A stretch of DNA of 18,177 nucleotides from an uncultured Parabacteroides sp. (GCA_934725305.1 CAKVBA010000054.1:1-18177), one strand, 5' to 3'. Positions 1 through 7,761 are shown, counted from the stretch's first letter. A program made the numbers and translations. Notes: generated from the letters alone by a model not told the origin.

Positions 1-5
1 GGGTG

Positions 6-37
6 CAAAAGTAGTGCTCTTAAACATATCCTCCAAA
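6..37 (-). promoter_or_regulatory. Bacteroidetes-type promoter reading out of the left edge
   Basis: Read on the minus strand, this is TTTG (34-37), a 20-nt spacer and TACTTTTG (6-13), a good match to the Bacteroidetes TTTG / TAnnTTTG promoter. Its gene lies beyond the left edge. The 60 nt here align without gaps to the promoter of the tRNA-Ser gene in this window, with about 43 of 60 identical. The unseen gene may therefore be another tRNA or a similarly expressed gene; that last step is inference. Confidence 0.6.
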
Positions 38-338
38 CTTTTTGACATCTTTTTTTCATACTTTTTTCATGGATTTTCATAAGACGCTATTATACACTAT
101 GTTATAAAGCATAAATATTTTACTATGTCTCTCGTATTTTCTATCTATCTTTATAAGTTTGGTGTTTTAGGCTTATTCCTGCTACTAACTACTGATAATA
201 GAATACAGATATTATATAGAAATCGAAGGAGCTAAGCTTTCTCAAACAGAAACCTATCCAATCCATACGGAATAACTATCCATTCTTTCGAGACTCCAAA
301 ATTTCCACGAAACCCAAACAGCACACATACAGACAAAC
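38..338. other. intergenic stretch, nothing recognised
   Basis: About 300 bp of AT-rich sequence lies between the left-edge promoter and the terminator of the tRNA-Ser unit. I see no open frame with a plausible start, no tRNA-like fold and no clear repeat. It may hold the upstream activating region of the left-edge promoter. Confidence 0.5.
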
Positions 339-380
339 AAAAAAAAGGAGCAAATCTCGTAATTACTTGATTTACTCCTT
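339..380 (-). terminator. intrinsic terminator of the tRNA-Ser gene
   Basis: On the minus strand AAGGAGTAAATC (369-380) pairs with GATTTGCTCCTT (345-356) over 12 bp, with one G-U pair and a 12-nt loop, and is followed by eight T residues. It begins 6 nt beyond the 3' end of the tRNA, so the tRNA is probably a single-gene transcript. Confidence 0.85.
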
Positions 381-385
381 TTCAG

Positions 386-470
386 CGGAGAGACAGGGAT
401 TCGAACCCCGGGAACCTCTCAGTTCAACGGTTTTCAAGACCGCCGCAATCGACCACTCTGCCACCTCTCC
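386..470 (-). tRNA. tRNA-Ser(UGA)
   Basis: Serine tRNA that decodes UCA (and possibly other UCN) codons. On the minus strand the acceptor stem starts GGAGAGG and pairs with TCTCTCC, leaving G as discriminator base, as is usual for serine tRNAs. The anticodon loop is CTTGAAA, giving anticodon TGA, inside a GCGGT/ACCGT stem. A long variable arm (class II tRNA) separates it from the T arm, whose loop is GTTCGAATC. The gene is 85 nt with the discriminator base. CCA is not encoded: the next bases are CTG. A promoter at 530-561 and a terminator at 339-380 frame it as a complete stand-alone unit. Confidence 0.95.
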
Positions 471-529
471 AATATGTCAAACTGTTATCAAAACTTCTTT
501 AGATCGGTTATCTGTTTTGATTACGGGTG

Positions 530-561
530 CAAAGATAGTGGTTTGTATCATTCTCTCCAAA
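530..561 (-). promoter_or_regulatory. promoter of tRNA-Ser
   Basis: The minus strand shows TTTG (558-561), a 20-nt spacer and TATCTTTG (530-537). This is a full match to the Bacteroidetes -33/-7 consensus. It lies about 60 nt upstream of the mature tRNA 5' end, leaving a short 5' leader for RNase P to remove. Confidence 0.8.
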
Positions 562-614
562 TTTTCAGGCATCTTTTTTCTATTATTTTTACAATCCACT
601 GAATAACAGCACTC

Positions 615-665
615 ATAAAAGAAGGGCCATAGACCCATTCTCTGCTGAGAACTAAATCTATGGCC
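615..665 (-). terminator. terminator of the metal-efflux operon
   Basis: Just after the stop codon of the TolC-type gene, GGCCATAGA (657-665 read on the minus strand) pairs perfectly with TCTATGGCC (625-633). Inside that stem a second hairpin forms from TTCTC and GAGAA. The tract after the stem, CTTCTTTTA, is T-rich but interrupted. I take it as the operon end. Confidence 0.7.
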
Positions 666-681
666 AATTATATTACTCCTA

Positions 682-1863
682 TTACAGACGATACTTGTAA
701 AGCTGCGCCATCAATTTCTGATACTGATTTTGCAACTGCATATAGTTCTGCATGCTCTGATAATAGGTTGTTACATCAACAAAATACTCAATCATAGAGA
801 TCTGACCAGCTTGAATGGCTTTGTTCAGCAAAGCCAGATTGTTTTGGCTGCTCAACACCTTCTGATATTCATCCATGGATGTCTTCAGTGCCAACAGCTG
901 CTGATATTGACTCTGCAATTCATTTTCGACCGTAAATGTAAGATTATCCATCTTCAAATCGGTATAGAGACTCTGAGCCTTGGCCTGCTTCACATTATGA
1001 CGGTTCGAGAACAGAGGAATCGTGATACCTACCAAGAAACCATTCATACGCTGACCGCCAGAGGCCGGATTCATACGATAGCCCAACTGAAAACCCGGTA
1101 AACCCTTCGCCTTATTCATACGAATCTGACGATAAGCCATTACCTGTTCACTCTTTAATGTCTGCAACTGAGCATTGGAAGAGATCGCTTCTGCACGCAA
1201 CTGGTCAAACGAAACAGGCATATCCATCACGGCATAATCTGTATCTCTGAAATCAATAGCTACGCCTCCATTCAGCACGGCCAACTCCTGCAATTTAGTC
1301 GCACGGGCAGCCTCATTCAGACGAGCTTCCGTTTTCACGTTTAACAGCTCCAGATTGATCTTATTAGTCTCCAATATACTGACATCGCCATTACGCAGAC
1401 GACTCTCATAAAGGGCGGACAACTCTTCGGCATTCCGGAAACGGATATCCAACAATTGCTTTTGCTGATTCAATAAAATAAGATCCAGGCAAAGCTCTTT
1501 GGCACTCAGCAATATCTGCTGACGAGTTTCTGCGAACTGATGATCCAGATTCACTGATTTAGCCTTACGCAGCTTGTTTCCTTCGATATAAGCTGTTGGG
1601 AACTCAAAGTCTTGAGAGGCGATAAACTCTCCCTGAAAGCCCATTCCTTCTTGATTGCCATATAGATGAGAATAGGAAACAGATGGATCGGGCAAATTAT
1701 TCTCCATACGAGCCTGTAGCTTCTGAGCTGTAACCAACTGAGCATTGGCCCGCAACTCCTTGTTATTGGTTTCGATCTGCCGTAGCACCTCATCAATCGA
1801 AGTCTGAGCAGAAGCAGAGAATGCCAATAAAGAAAATACGGTATATATTATGTATTGTTTCAT
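682..1863 (-). CDS. TolC-family outer-membrane channel of a metal efflux pump (CusC/CzcC-like)
   Basis: This 393-aa protein is the outer-membrane exit duct of a tripartite RND efflux system. A signal peptide covers residues 1-19 and ends in SASAQ. The rest is rich in long amphipathic, Gln- and Leu-rich coiled-coil helices in two similar halves, as expected for the OEP/TolC fold; one half ends in the strand-like segment GFLVGITIPLF. It is somewhat shorter than typical CusC proteins (around 415-460 aa), which is common for the CzcC-like branch in Bacteroidetes. No lipobox Cys is visible. The start codon overlaps the stop codon of the RND pump gene (ATGA at 1860-1863), so translation is probably coupled. 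It is the last gene of the operon and is followed by a terminator. The family call is firm; the substrate is unknown. Confidence 0.9.
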   Translation of the reverse strand: MKQYIIYTVFSLLAFSASAQTSIDEVLRQIETNNKELRANAQLVTAQKLQARMENNLPDPSVSYSHLYGNQEGMGFQGEFIASQDFEFPTAYIEGNKLRKAKSVNLDHQFAETRQQILLSAKELCLDLILLNQQKQLLDIRFRNAEELSALYESRLRNGDVSILETNKINLELLNVKTEARLNEAARATKLQELAVLNGGVAIDFRDTDYAVMDMPVSFDQLRAEAISSNAQLQTLKSEQVMAYRQIRMNKAKGLPGFQLGYRMNPASGGQRMNGFLVGITIPLFSNRHNVKQAKAQSLYTDLKMDNLTFTVENELQSQYQQLLALKTSMDEYQKVLSSQNNLALLNKAIQAGQISMIEYFVDVTTYYQSMQNYMQLQNQYQKLMAQLYKYRL

Positions 1864-4800
1864 GACTTGTTTTTATTCATTAAAATATAAACGACCGGAA
1901 TAATAAATCCATTCAGGAAAGTTGAGCTCAACAATCCGCCCAAAATGACAGTAGCCATCGGACTCTGGATTTCATTACCGGGCAGATCGCCGTTCAAGGC
2001 CAAAGGAATCAAGGCAAAAGCCGAACTCAATGCAGTCATCAAGATGGGGTTCAAACGGTCTAATGATCCGTGCAACACAGCATCCTGCAAAGCCATACCC
2101 TTCTGACGCAACTGTGTGTAGTGACTGATCAGCAACATACCGTTACGCGTAGCGATACCAAACAGTGAGATAAATCCGATAATAGCCGGAATACTGATTT
2201 CGCCGGTAGTCATCCATAGGATAAACACACCACCAATCAACGCTAATGGAAGGTTCAACATAATGATACCACTCTCCTTTGCATCCTTAAACTCGTTATA
2301 GATCAGCATAAAGATCACGATCAACGACATGAATGAGGTAAACAACAATGTACGACTGGCGGCCTCTTCACTTTCGAACTGTCCGCCATATTCGATATGA
2401 TAACCTTCGGGCAACTGAATCTGTTCATCCACTCTTTTACGGATGTCATTAACTACACCACGCAAATCGCGTCCGGCAACATTGGCACTAACCACAATCT
2501 TTCGCTGTACATTCTCGCGGTTAATGGTGTTCGGACCACTGGCAGAACGAATCTCAGCAACATAGCTCAAAGGTATCTTCTGACCGTCACTTGTATCAAT
2601 CATCAGATCGGAGATGTTGTCCATCGTCATACGACTCTCTTCGGCAACCTTTACGGTTACATCGAAATTCTTGCCATCGTCATATACCTGGCTCACAACC
2701 TCACCATTCAACATCACATTGACATATTCTTCAAACTCCGGCAGAGAAATGCCATACTTAGCCAACAGTTCGCGCTTCGGCGTAATGGTCAACTGCGGAC
2801 GTTCAATCTGCTGCTCCACCTTCAAATCGACCAAGCCTTCGATACCCTGAATAGCATCTTTCACCTGATTGCCAATCTTGAACATACGGGCCAAGTCCGT
2901 ACCAAACAGCTTAACGGCAATATTGGCCTCTGTTCCTGAAAGCATCGCATCGATACGGTGAGAGATAGGCTGACCAATCTCGATATTTGCACCACTGATG
3001 GTAGAAAGTTTCTTACGAACATCTTCCATCACTTCGCTACGACTTCTATCCTTCAATTCAAACGGAGCTTCAATCTCTGACACGTTCACGCCCAACGCAT
3101 GTTCGTCCAATTCGGCACGACCTGTTTTGCGGGCAACCGTCTGTATCTCGGGAACCTGCAACAGCAACTCCTCGGCACGACGACCTAATTTGTCTGATTC
3201 TTCCAAAGAAATACCGGGCAACGAACTGACATTAATGGTAAAAGAGCCTTCGTTGAATGGTGGCAAGAAGCTACGACCCAACTGGAAGAATACAATCATT
3301 GCTATCACAAACAATCCTAAAACTCCTCCCATCACCAACTTCTGACGCTTCAGCACAGCCACCAGCGCTACACGATACAAAGACTTCAACGTGCGGCTGA
3401 CAAAAGGTTCGGAAGCCCAAGCTCTCTCGTCCAACATCAACTCGTCTGTTACGGCTTCGGCAGAAGGAAGATTTTTTCCTTCATTACGTTTCAACAGATA
3501 ACTACAAAGTACCGGAGTCAATGTCAATGCCACGATAGTAGAGGCAAACAGAGACACAATGAAAGCAATACCCAGAGGAATCAACATACGACCTTCCATT
3601 CCGCTTAAGAAGAACAACGGCACAAAGCTGACCACAATAATCAAGGTTGAGTTCAAGATAGGCATACGCACTTCGCGAGAGGCATCATACACAACCTCTA
3701 AAACCGAACGCTGCTCAGCTTCGGGCAACAGGCGATTCTCCCTGATTCGCTTATATACATTCTCCACATCCACAATCGCATCATCCACCAACGAACCGAT
3801 AGCGATAGCCATACCACCCAAACTCATCGTGTTGATGGTCAGTCCTAAATAATGGAGCACCAAGATTGTCACCAACAAAGAGAGAGGCAAAGCAACCAAA
3901 GAGATGACCGTTGTACGTACATTCATCAAGAAGAGGAAAAGTACGATTACAACAAACAAACTACCTTCAAACAAACTGTTCTTCACATTATTGATAGAGC
4001 TATCGATAAAACGGCTCTGACGGAAAATATCAGTTGAGATATGCACGTCCGCAGGCAAGCTCTTCTGCAAATCACTTACAATGTAATCCAACTTTTCAGT
4101 CAGCTGGATGGTACTGGTATTGGGCTGTTTCGTCACAGTTACCAATACGGCTGGTTTCGTTCTTTCAGAAGCCAGACCCAACTTCGGACTCTTTCCTCCA
4201 ATCTTTACAGTTGCAATATTCTCTAACAGAATGGGGACATTGTTAACTCTCTTCACTACACCTTTGGCCAACTGATCGGCATCGGTTGTCAACAACACAC
4301 CACGGATGATATACTCATTGCTGTATTCATACAAGACACCACCATTGGCATTGCGGTTCATGTTGCGGCAAGCTGCCAACACCTCATCCAAGCTAATGCC
4401 ATAATGTTTCATACGACCCTGATCCAACAAGATCTGATACTCTTTGATGTCACCACCAATCACAGCAACTTGTGCCACACCTCCCGTAGAAAGCAAACGA
4501 GGACGAATAGTCCAGTCTGCAATGGTACGCAGGTCCATTTCCGTAGTAGGTTTTGCTCCTTCAGCAATCTGAGCCTCTTTGTCCAATGTCAGACCGATAA
4601 TCATCATCTCACCCAAGATAGACGACTGCGGACCTAAGGTTGGCTTACCCACATTTTCAGGCAACTCTTCATTCACAATTGCAAGTTTCTCAGAAACAAT
4701 CTGTCGGGCCTTGTAAATATCCATACCCCAGTCAAACTCAACCCACACAACAGAGAAACCGGTTGTAGAAGATGAACGTACACGGCGCACATTCATAGCA

Positions 4801-5024
4801 CCATTTACCGCTGTCTCAACCGGGAAGGTAACCAGTCGCTCCACCTCTTCGGGAGCCATACCGTTAGCCTCAGTCATAATCACAACCGTAGGCGCATTCA
4901 AATCGGGAAAGACGTCCACATCTGTCTGAAAGGCCGTATAGACACCGGCAACCATCAACAGAACGGCACATACTAACACAACCAATCGGTTATGCAGCGA
5001 ATAATAGATAATCTTATTTAACAT
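1860..5024 (-). CDS. heavy-metal efflux RND pump, CusA/CzcA family
   Basis: This 1054-aa protein is a proton-driven inner-membrane transporter. It takes metal ions from the periplasm or cytoplasm and passes them to the adaptor and outer channel. The length and layout are typical: a first helix at about 13-31, a large periplasmic porter loop, a helix bundle at about 350-510, a second porter loop, and a final helix bundle near the C-terminus. The fourth-helix region reads GSLVDDAIVDVEN (410-422). Its acidic residues Asp414, Asp415, Asp419 and Glu421 are in the place of the proton-relay acids of CzcA/CusA. I do not see the methionine set expected of a Cu(I)/Ag(I) CusA. With the His-rich partners encoded upstream, divalent ions such as Zn, Co, Ni or Cd are more likely, but that is inference. 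It starts 16 nt after the adaptor gene and has a strong ribosome binding site. Confidence 0.93.
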   Translation of the reverse strand: MLNKIIYYSLHNRLVVLVCAVLLMVAGVYTAFQTDVDVFPDLNAPTVVIMTEANGMAPEEVERLVTFPVETAVNGAMNVRRVRSSSTTGFSVVWVEFDWGMDIYKARQIVSEKLAIVNEELPENVGKPTLGPQSSILGEMMIIGLTLDKEAQIAEGAKPTTEMDLRTIADWTIRPRLLSTGGVAQVAVIGGDIKEYQILLDQGRMKHYGISLDEVLAACRNMNRNANGGVLYEYSNEYIIRGVLLTTDADQLAKGVVKRVNNVPILLENIATVKIGGKSPKLGLASERTKPAVLVTVTKQPNTSTIQLTEKLDYIVSDLQKSLPADVHISTDIFRQSRFIDSSINNVKNSLFEGSLFVVIVLFLFLMNVRTTVISLVALPLSLLVTILVLHYLGLTINTMSLGGMAIAIGSLVDDAIVDVENVYKRIRENRLLPEAEQRSVLEVVYDASREVRMPILNSTLIIVVSFVPLFFLSGMEGRMLIPLGIAFIVSLFASTIVALTLTPVLCSYLLKRNEGKNLPSAEAVTDELMLDERAWASEPFVSRTLKSLYRVALVAVLKRQKLVMGGVLGLFVIAMIVFFQLGRSFLPPFNEGSFTINVSSLPGISLEESDKLGRRAEELLLQVPEIQTVARKTGRAELDEHALGVNVSEIEAPFELKDRSRSEVMEDVRKKLSTISGANIEIGQPISHRIDAMLSGTEANIAVKLFGTDLARMFKIGNQVKDAIQGIEGLVDLKVEQQIERPQLTITPKRELLAKYGISLPEFEEYVNVMLNGEVVSQVYDDGKNFDVTVKVAEESRMTMDNISDLMIDTSDGQKIPLSYVAEIRSASGPNTINRENVQRKIVVSANVAGRDLRGVVNDIRKRVDEQIQLPEGYHIEYGGQFESEEAASRTLLFTSFMSLIVIFMLIYNEFKDAKESGIIMLNLPLALIGGVFILWMTTGEISIPAIIGFISLFGIATRNGMLLISHYTQLRQKGMALQDAVLHGSLDRLNPILMTALSSAFALIPLALNGDLPGNEIQSPMATVILGGLLSSTFLNGFIIPVVYILMNKNKS

Positions 5025-5030
5025 AGCGCA

Positions 5031-5038
5031 TCCCTCCT
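5031..5038 (-). promoter_or_regulatory. strong Shine-Dalgarno site of the RND pump gene
   Basis: The minus strand carries AGGAGGGA, with AGGAGG 8 nt before the ATG at 5024. It begins 2 nt after the stop codon of the adaptor gene. Near-perfect Shine-Dalgarno sites are uncommon in Bacteroidetes, so it helps fix the start and suggests efficient re-initiation after the adaptor. Confidence 0.7.
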
Positions 5039-5040
5039 AA

Positions 5041-6312
5041 TTAATGATGATGCGAATGAGCCGGGATCGCATTAGAAGCCGATGAAAGTTTAATCTGATA
5101 AGCACCACGAACCACAACTTTCTCGCCAGCTTTCAAACCAGACATAATCTGAACACGTTCGCCATTGTTGGCACCCAAAACAACCTCTCTCTTTTCATAA
5201 CACTCTTCATCCAAGCGTATATAGACAGAATTAATACCCAACTCTTCGATCAAAGCAGATACCGGCACACTGATCACCTGCTCCATCGGAGTAGTCAACA
5301 GATACACCTCAACATAAGAACCCGGAATCACAGTGCCTTTATTATCGAATTCAAAAGTCACAGGAATATAGAATGTCTCATCGGAAGCCTTGCCATAAGA
5401 GAGCAGACGACCACGCAAGTCGGACAATTTATATATGGTAGATTCATACGGTGTCTTGAAGTTGGCAGACTGAATAGAAGGCAACAGACGATAATACTTC
5501 TCTGACACATCGGCACGCAATGTCAGACGACCTGTCTGAGAGATAGTAGCCAACGGCTGACCCACAGTGACATAATCGCCCTCCTTCACCTGAATGTTTT
5601 TCAGATAACCTGAGATGGGAGAAACAACAGAAACGCCATTGGCAGTCTCTTTACCTTCCAACGCATCATAGGCAGCCTTGGCATTCTCGTAGGCCAGACG
5701 GGCATTTTCAAAATCCTTGGCAGAGACAATCTTGTCATCAACCAACTGCGCCATACGTTCATATTCGGTCTTGGCTGTTTCATAAGCCGCCTTCACCTTC
5801 ACTGCATAGTTTCCTTCTGACAGATTGCTGGATGCCAACGTCAGCAAAGCCTGTCCCTTTCTCACCTGAGTACCATCTACTACGCGCAGATTACCAAAGT
5901 TAACCACACCTGAAACAGTAGCCACAACAACTGATTCATCTCCCTGAGCCACCAAAATGTGACCGCATGTCTTCAATACATCCACAAAAATGCCCGGAGT
6001 CACGGTTTCTGTCTGCAGGCCTATCGCCTCGGCATTTGCCTTCTTGAATACGATTTCATTCGATGAATGGGCATGTTCATCGGCTCCATGTTCATGGCCG
6101 TGATCATGGTCATGGTCATGGTCGTGATCATGTTCATGTCCGTGGTCGTGATCGTGATCGTGGTCATGTCCGTGGTCATGATCGTGATTGTGTGCCTCAT
6201 GAGTGTGTGATTCATGTTCGTGACCGTGGTCATGGTCATGATGAGCTGTGTTACCGCCACAGCCAGCCAACAGGTAAGTACAAAGTACACCCAATAAATA
6301 AGTCTTTTTCAT
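5041..6312 (-). CDS. periplasmic adaptor lipoprotein (CusB/CzcB-type) with a His-rich metal-binding domain
   Basis: This 423-aa membrane-fusion protein bridges the RND pump and the outer-membrane channel. The N-terminus has a lipoprotein signal with lipobox LLAGC (Cys18), so it is probably lipid-anchored. Residues 24-82 are an extreme low-complexity region with 28 His among 59 residues, mostly alternating His-Asp, His-Gly and His-Glu. The C-terminus ends AHSHHH. The conserved adaptor fold follows: a barrel-sandwich half near 125-165, a helical hairpin near 168-220, the second lipoyl-like half around SPISGYLKNIQVKEGDYV, then beta-barrel and membrane-proximal domains. The His region probably captures metal ions and passes them to the pump. 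It is encoded by a near-repetitive six-base pattern at about 6063-6245. No separate promoter is visible in the 123 bp upstream, so it is probably co-transcribed with the small His-rich protein gene. Confidence 0.92.
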   Translation of the reverse strand: MKKTYLLGVLCTYLLAGCGGNTAHHDHDHGHEHESHTHEAHNHDHDHGHDHDHDHDHGHEHDHDHDHDHDHGHEHGADEHAHSSNEIVFKKANAEAIGLQTETVTPGIFVDVLKTCGHILVAQGDESVVVATVSGVVNFGNLRVVDGTQVRKGQALLTLASSNLSEGNYAVKVKAAYETAKTEYERMAQLVDDKIVSAKDFENARLAYENAKAAYDALEGKETANGVSVVSPISGYLKNIQVKEGDYVTVGQPLATISQTGRLTLRADVSEKYYRLLPSIQSANFKTPYESTIYKLSDLRGRLLSYGKASDETFYIPVTFEFDNKGTVIPGSYVEVYLLTTPMEQVISVPVSALIEELGINSVYIRLDEECYEKREVVLGANNGERVQIMSGLKAGEKVVVRGAYQIKLSSASNAIPAHSHHH

Positions 6313-6435
6313 TATGATTGATTTATTAAGATTCTAAGTATTTTGTTATAACAAAGTGGTAATAAAAGATTTAAACCACCTCTATCCAACGAGGTGTATA
6401 TATAGACAGAAAGAAGGCACACCTCTAAGCCCTAC

Positions 6436-6843
6436 TTACAGATAAGCAGGAGGTGCACGCAATCCGGTGGCTTTGACAATCCAGACTCCATGTAGCGACT
6501 CTAAATAAATCGTTGGAGTAAACTCCCAATCTTGCCACCAATGGAATAAATCGGCTAACGGATTCAGATATTCAAATAAGAACAAAATAGGATGAAGCAT
6601 CAGATCCATGTCCTGATCGATCTGCTGCGAAACGGAATGATTGGAAAAGAAAAGATTATGACCATTACACTCACATGTATGCATATCGTTGTGATGAGTA
6701 TGTCCCTCTCCCGAATCGTCCAATTGAAAAACATAGCAAGCACTGCCATCACTGTGGTGGTGATGGGGAACCAATACTGAGAGCAACACGATGAAACTGC
6801 ACAACAGCATTAAACTCTGTATAATCTTCCTCCTGCTATTCAT
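6436..6843 (-). CDS. small His-rich membrane protein, first gene of the metal-efflux operon (possibly DUF6769)
   Basis: This 135-aa protein has one N-terminal hydrophobic segment (about residues 7-25) followed at once by HHHH (27-30). A further cluster of His and Cys comes next, containing HTHH, HTCEC and NGHN. This resembles the small His-rich proteins found beside metal RND pumps in Bacteroides, which I believe are called DUF6769; that name is from memory and unverified. The likely role is metal binding or sensing at the outer face of the inner membrane, which is inference. The frame stays open to an ATG at 6882, but a promoter -7 element (TATTTTTG, 6854-6861) lies between that codon and the ATG at 6843. 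I therefore chose 6843. The leader would be only about 7 nt long. Confidence 0.75.
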   Translation of the reverse strand: MNSRRKIIQSLMLLCSFIVLLSVLVPHHHHSDGSACYVFQLDDSGEGHTHHNDMHTCECNGHNLFFSNHSVSQQIDQDMDLMLHPILFLFEYLNPLADLFHWWQDWEFTPTIYLESLHGVWIVKATGLRAPPAYL

Positions 6844-6853
6844 AATGTTTCCG

Positions 6854-6883
6854 CAAAAATACAATGTTTTTTTTGCATCCAAG
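6854..6883 (-). promoter_or_regulatory. promoter of the metal-efflux operon
   Basis: On the minus strand TATTTTTG (6854-6861) matches TAnnTTTG. Upstream is a partial -33 element, CTTG (6880-6883), at 18 nt; a full TTTG lies at 6887-6890 but at 25 nt. It is placed to transcribe the His-rich protein, adaptor, pump and channel genes as one unit. No adjacent regulator gene or clear operator is visible. Confidence 0.5.
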
Positions 6884-6999
6884 TATCAAACAAAATAAAA
6901 ATTACGCTTTTAAAATCAATTTAGATAATTATTTACCCAATTCAGTCATTAAATTTCAAGAACAAGCCCGTTGACAGAACTACTAATGTATAAGTACGA

Positions 7000-7200
7000 T
7001 GTAAGGAGTAACAATTCCTCCCAAAAGAGGGTGCGTCAGAATTGCAAACTGCTGTGTTGCTTTCGGAATCCGACCACAGTCATTTACGGCAGCAAACCCT
7101 TGTCGGTCTCTTCCCTTGCTCCTAAAAACGACTGTCCTGATGCAGCCTGTTTTTTTCACACCCTCCAACAACAACGGTCAGAAGGAATAGTTATTGTAAT
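7000..7200. repeat. structured intergenic element with imperfect inverted ends, unknown
   Basis: The left end (about 7004-7033) carries TAACAATTCCTCC, then GAGGGTG (7027-7033). The right end, read on the opposite strand, carries GAGGGTG (7159-7165) and TAACTATTCCTTC. Inside, AGGGTGCGTCAG (7028-7039) can pair with CTGATGCAGCCT (7137-7148) at 11 of 12 positions, and a smaller hairpin uses CTGTG (7052-7056) with CACAG (7075-7079) around TCGG/CCGA. The open frames here (77 aa plus, 63 aa minus) look like no protein I know. It could be a small non-autonomous mobile element, a REP-like sequence or a structured RNA. I cannot decide between these. Confidence 0.35.
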
Positions 7201-7227
7201 TTAACCAGTATATTATTCATCAAAAAC

Positions 7228-7513
7228 GGGTAACAAACCTGTTAGAAACAACGGGCAAATCTGCAAGAATTAACAGATGAGTTCTTCTCGGGCCAAACAC
7301 CTTTTTAAAAGAGGTTACGAGCTGTTTTTCAAGGATCTATAGACTTCTCGGAATTAGTCTATAGACTTTCTGGAAAATGGGTAGGGACTTTTTTGAAATT
7401 GGGTAGGCACTCCGTTCGGATTGGGTAGGCACTCCGTTGGAAAGGAATAGGCTCCCAATTTCCGGAAATAGACGACTCCTTTTTAACGGGATCAACGAGC
7501 TTTTTCCGGTTTG
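7228..7513. repeat. array A: degenerate 22-bp periodic repeats
   Basis: About 13 head-to-tail units follow one another with no spacers. The best are at 7334-7355, 7356-7378, 7379-7400, 7401-7422 and 7423-7444 (22, 23, 22, 22, 22 bp). Two units share the 16 bases GGGTAGGCACTCCGTT exactly. Units at 7290-7311, 7312-7333, 7470-7491 and 7492-7513 are more diverged but keep the exact 22-bp step; those at 7228-7252, 7275-7289 and 7445-7469 differ in length (25, 15 and 25). The shared pattern is a G-rich start with TAG, then CACT or GACT, a T-rich middle, then GGAAAT or GAAATT. A 22-bp period is not a multiple of three, so this is not coding. Function unknown. Confidence 0.7.
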
Positions 7514-7680
7514 TCGGCTTATTGTATTTTTGGACAGGACAAATCTTCAAGCACTTTTATGTCTTCAGCCTGTTTTTGATACACCGGCGATTATATAATC
7601 AGCACCGCTAATTGAAGAATTATTCCCTCCTTTTGATATTTTGATGTGGCATAAAAATGACATTCCCGTGTTGTGAAATA

Positions 7681-7716
7681 GGGGCTGTATCAAAATAAAC
7701 ATCTTGATGCAGCTCC
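7681..7716. repeat. 36-nt conserved hairpin, GGGGCTGTATCAA type
   Basis: GGGGCTGTATCAA (7681-7693) pairs with TTGATGCAGCTCC (7704-7716) over 13 bp, including two wobble pairs. A closely related 36-nt hairpin lies at 17496-17531. Hairpins of this GAGGCTG...CAGCCTC form are, to my memory, common at gene ends in Bacteroides-like genomes. It lies beyond the thi4 terminator, so it may be a backup terminator or a REP-like element. Confidence 0.65.
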
Positions 7717-7761
7717 ATCCGAACGAAGTAATTCCCGCCAACGAGTATATATAATATATGT

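Noticed and set aside
367..606. 79-codon open frame on the plus strand across the tRNA-Ser gene
   Set aside because: It runs antisense through a clear tRNA and its promoter, and its product looks like no protein family.
2397..2939. 180-codon open frame antisense to the RND pump gene, with other antisense frames across it
   Set aside because: The minus strand encodes a full-length, well-conserved pump here; these frames are by-products of its codon use.
6063..6317. 84-codon plus-strand frame rich in His, Gly, Arg and Asp opposite the adaptor gene
   Set aside because: It is the antisense reading of the His/Asp-coding repeat of a real lipoprotein gene.
6971..7204. 77-codon plus-strand and 63-codon minus-strand frames in the structured element
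   Set aside because: Compositions are Cys- and Ser-rich with no known motif, and the stems and inverted ends explain the sequence better.
7228..7513. CRISPR array
   Set aside because: Units abut without unique spacers, are diverged, and no cas gene is present; the same holds for 17905-18116.
7359..7550. 63-codon open frame on the minus strand through array A
   Set aside because: The DNA repeats every 22 bp, which rotates the reading frame; no repeat is visible at the protein level and there is no good start signal.
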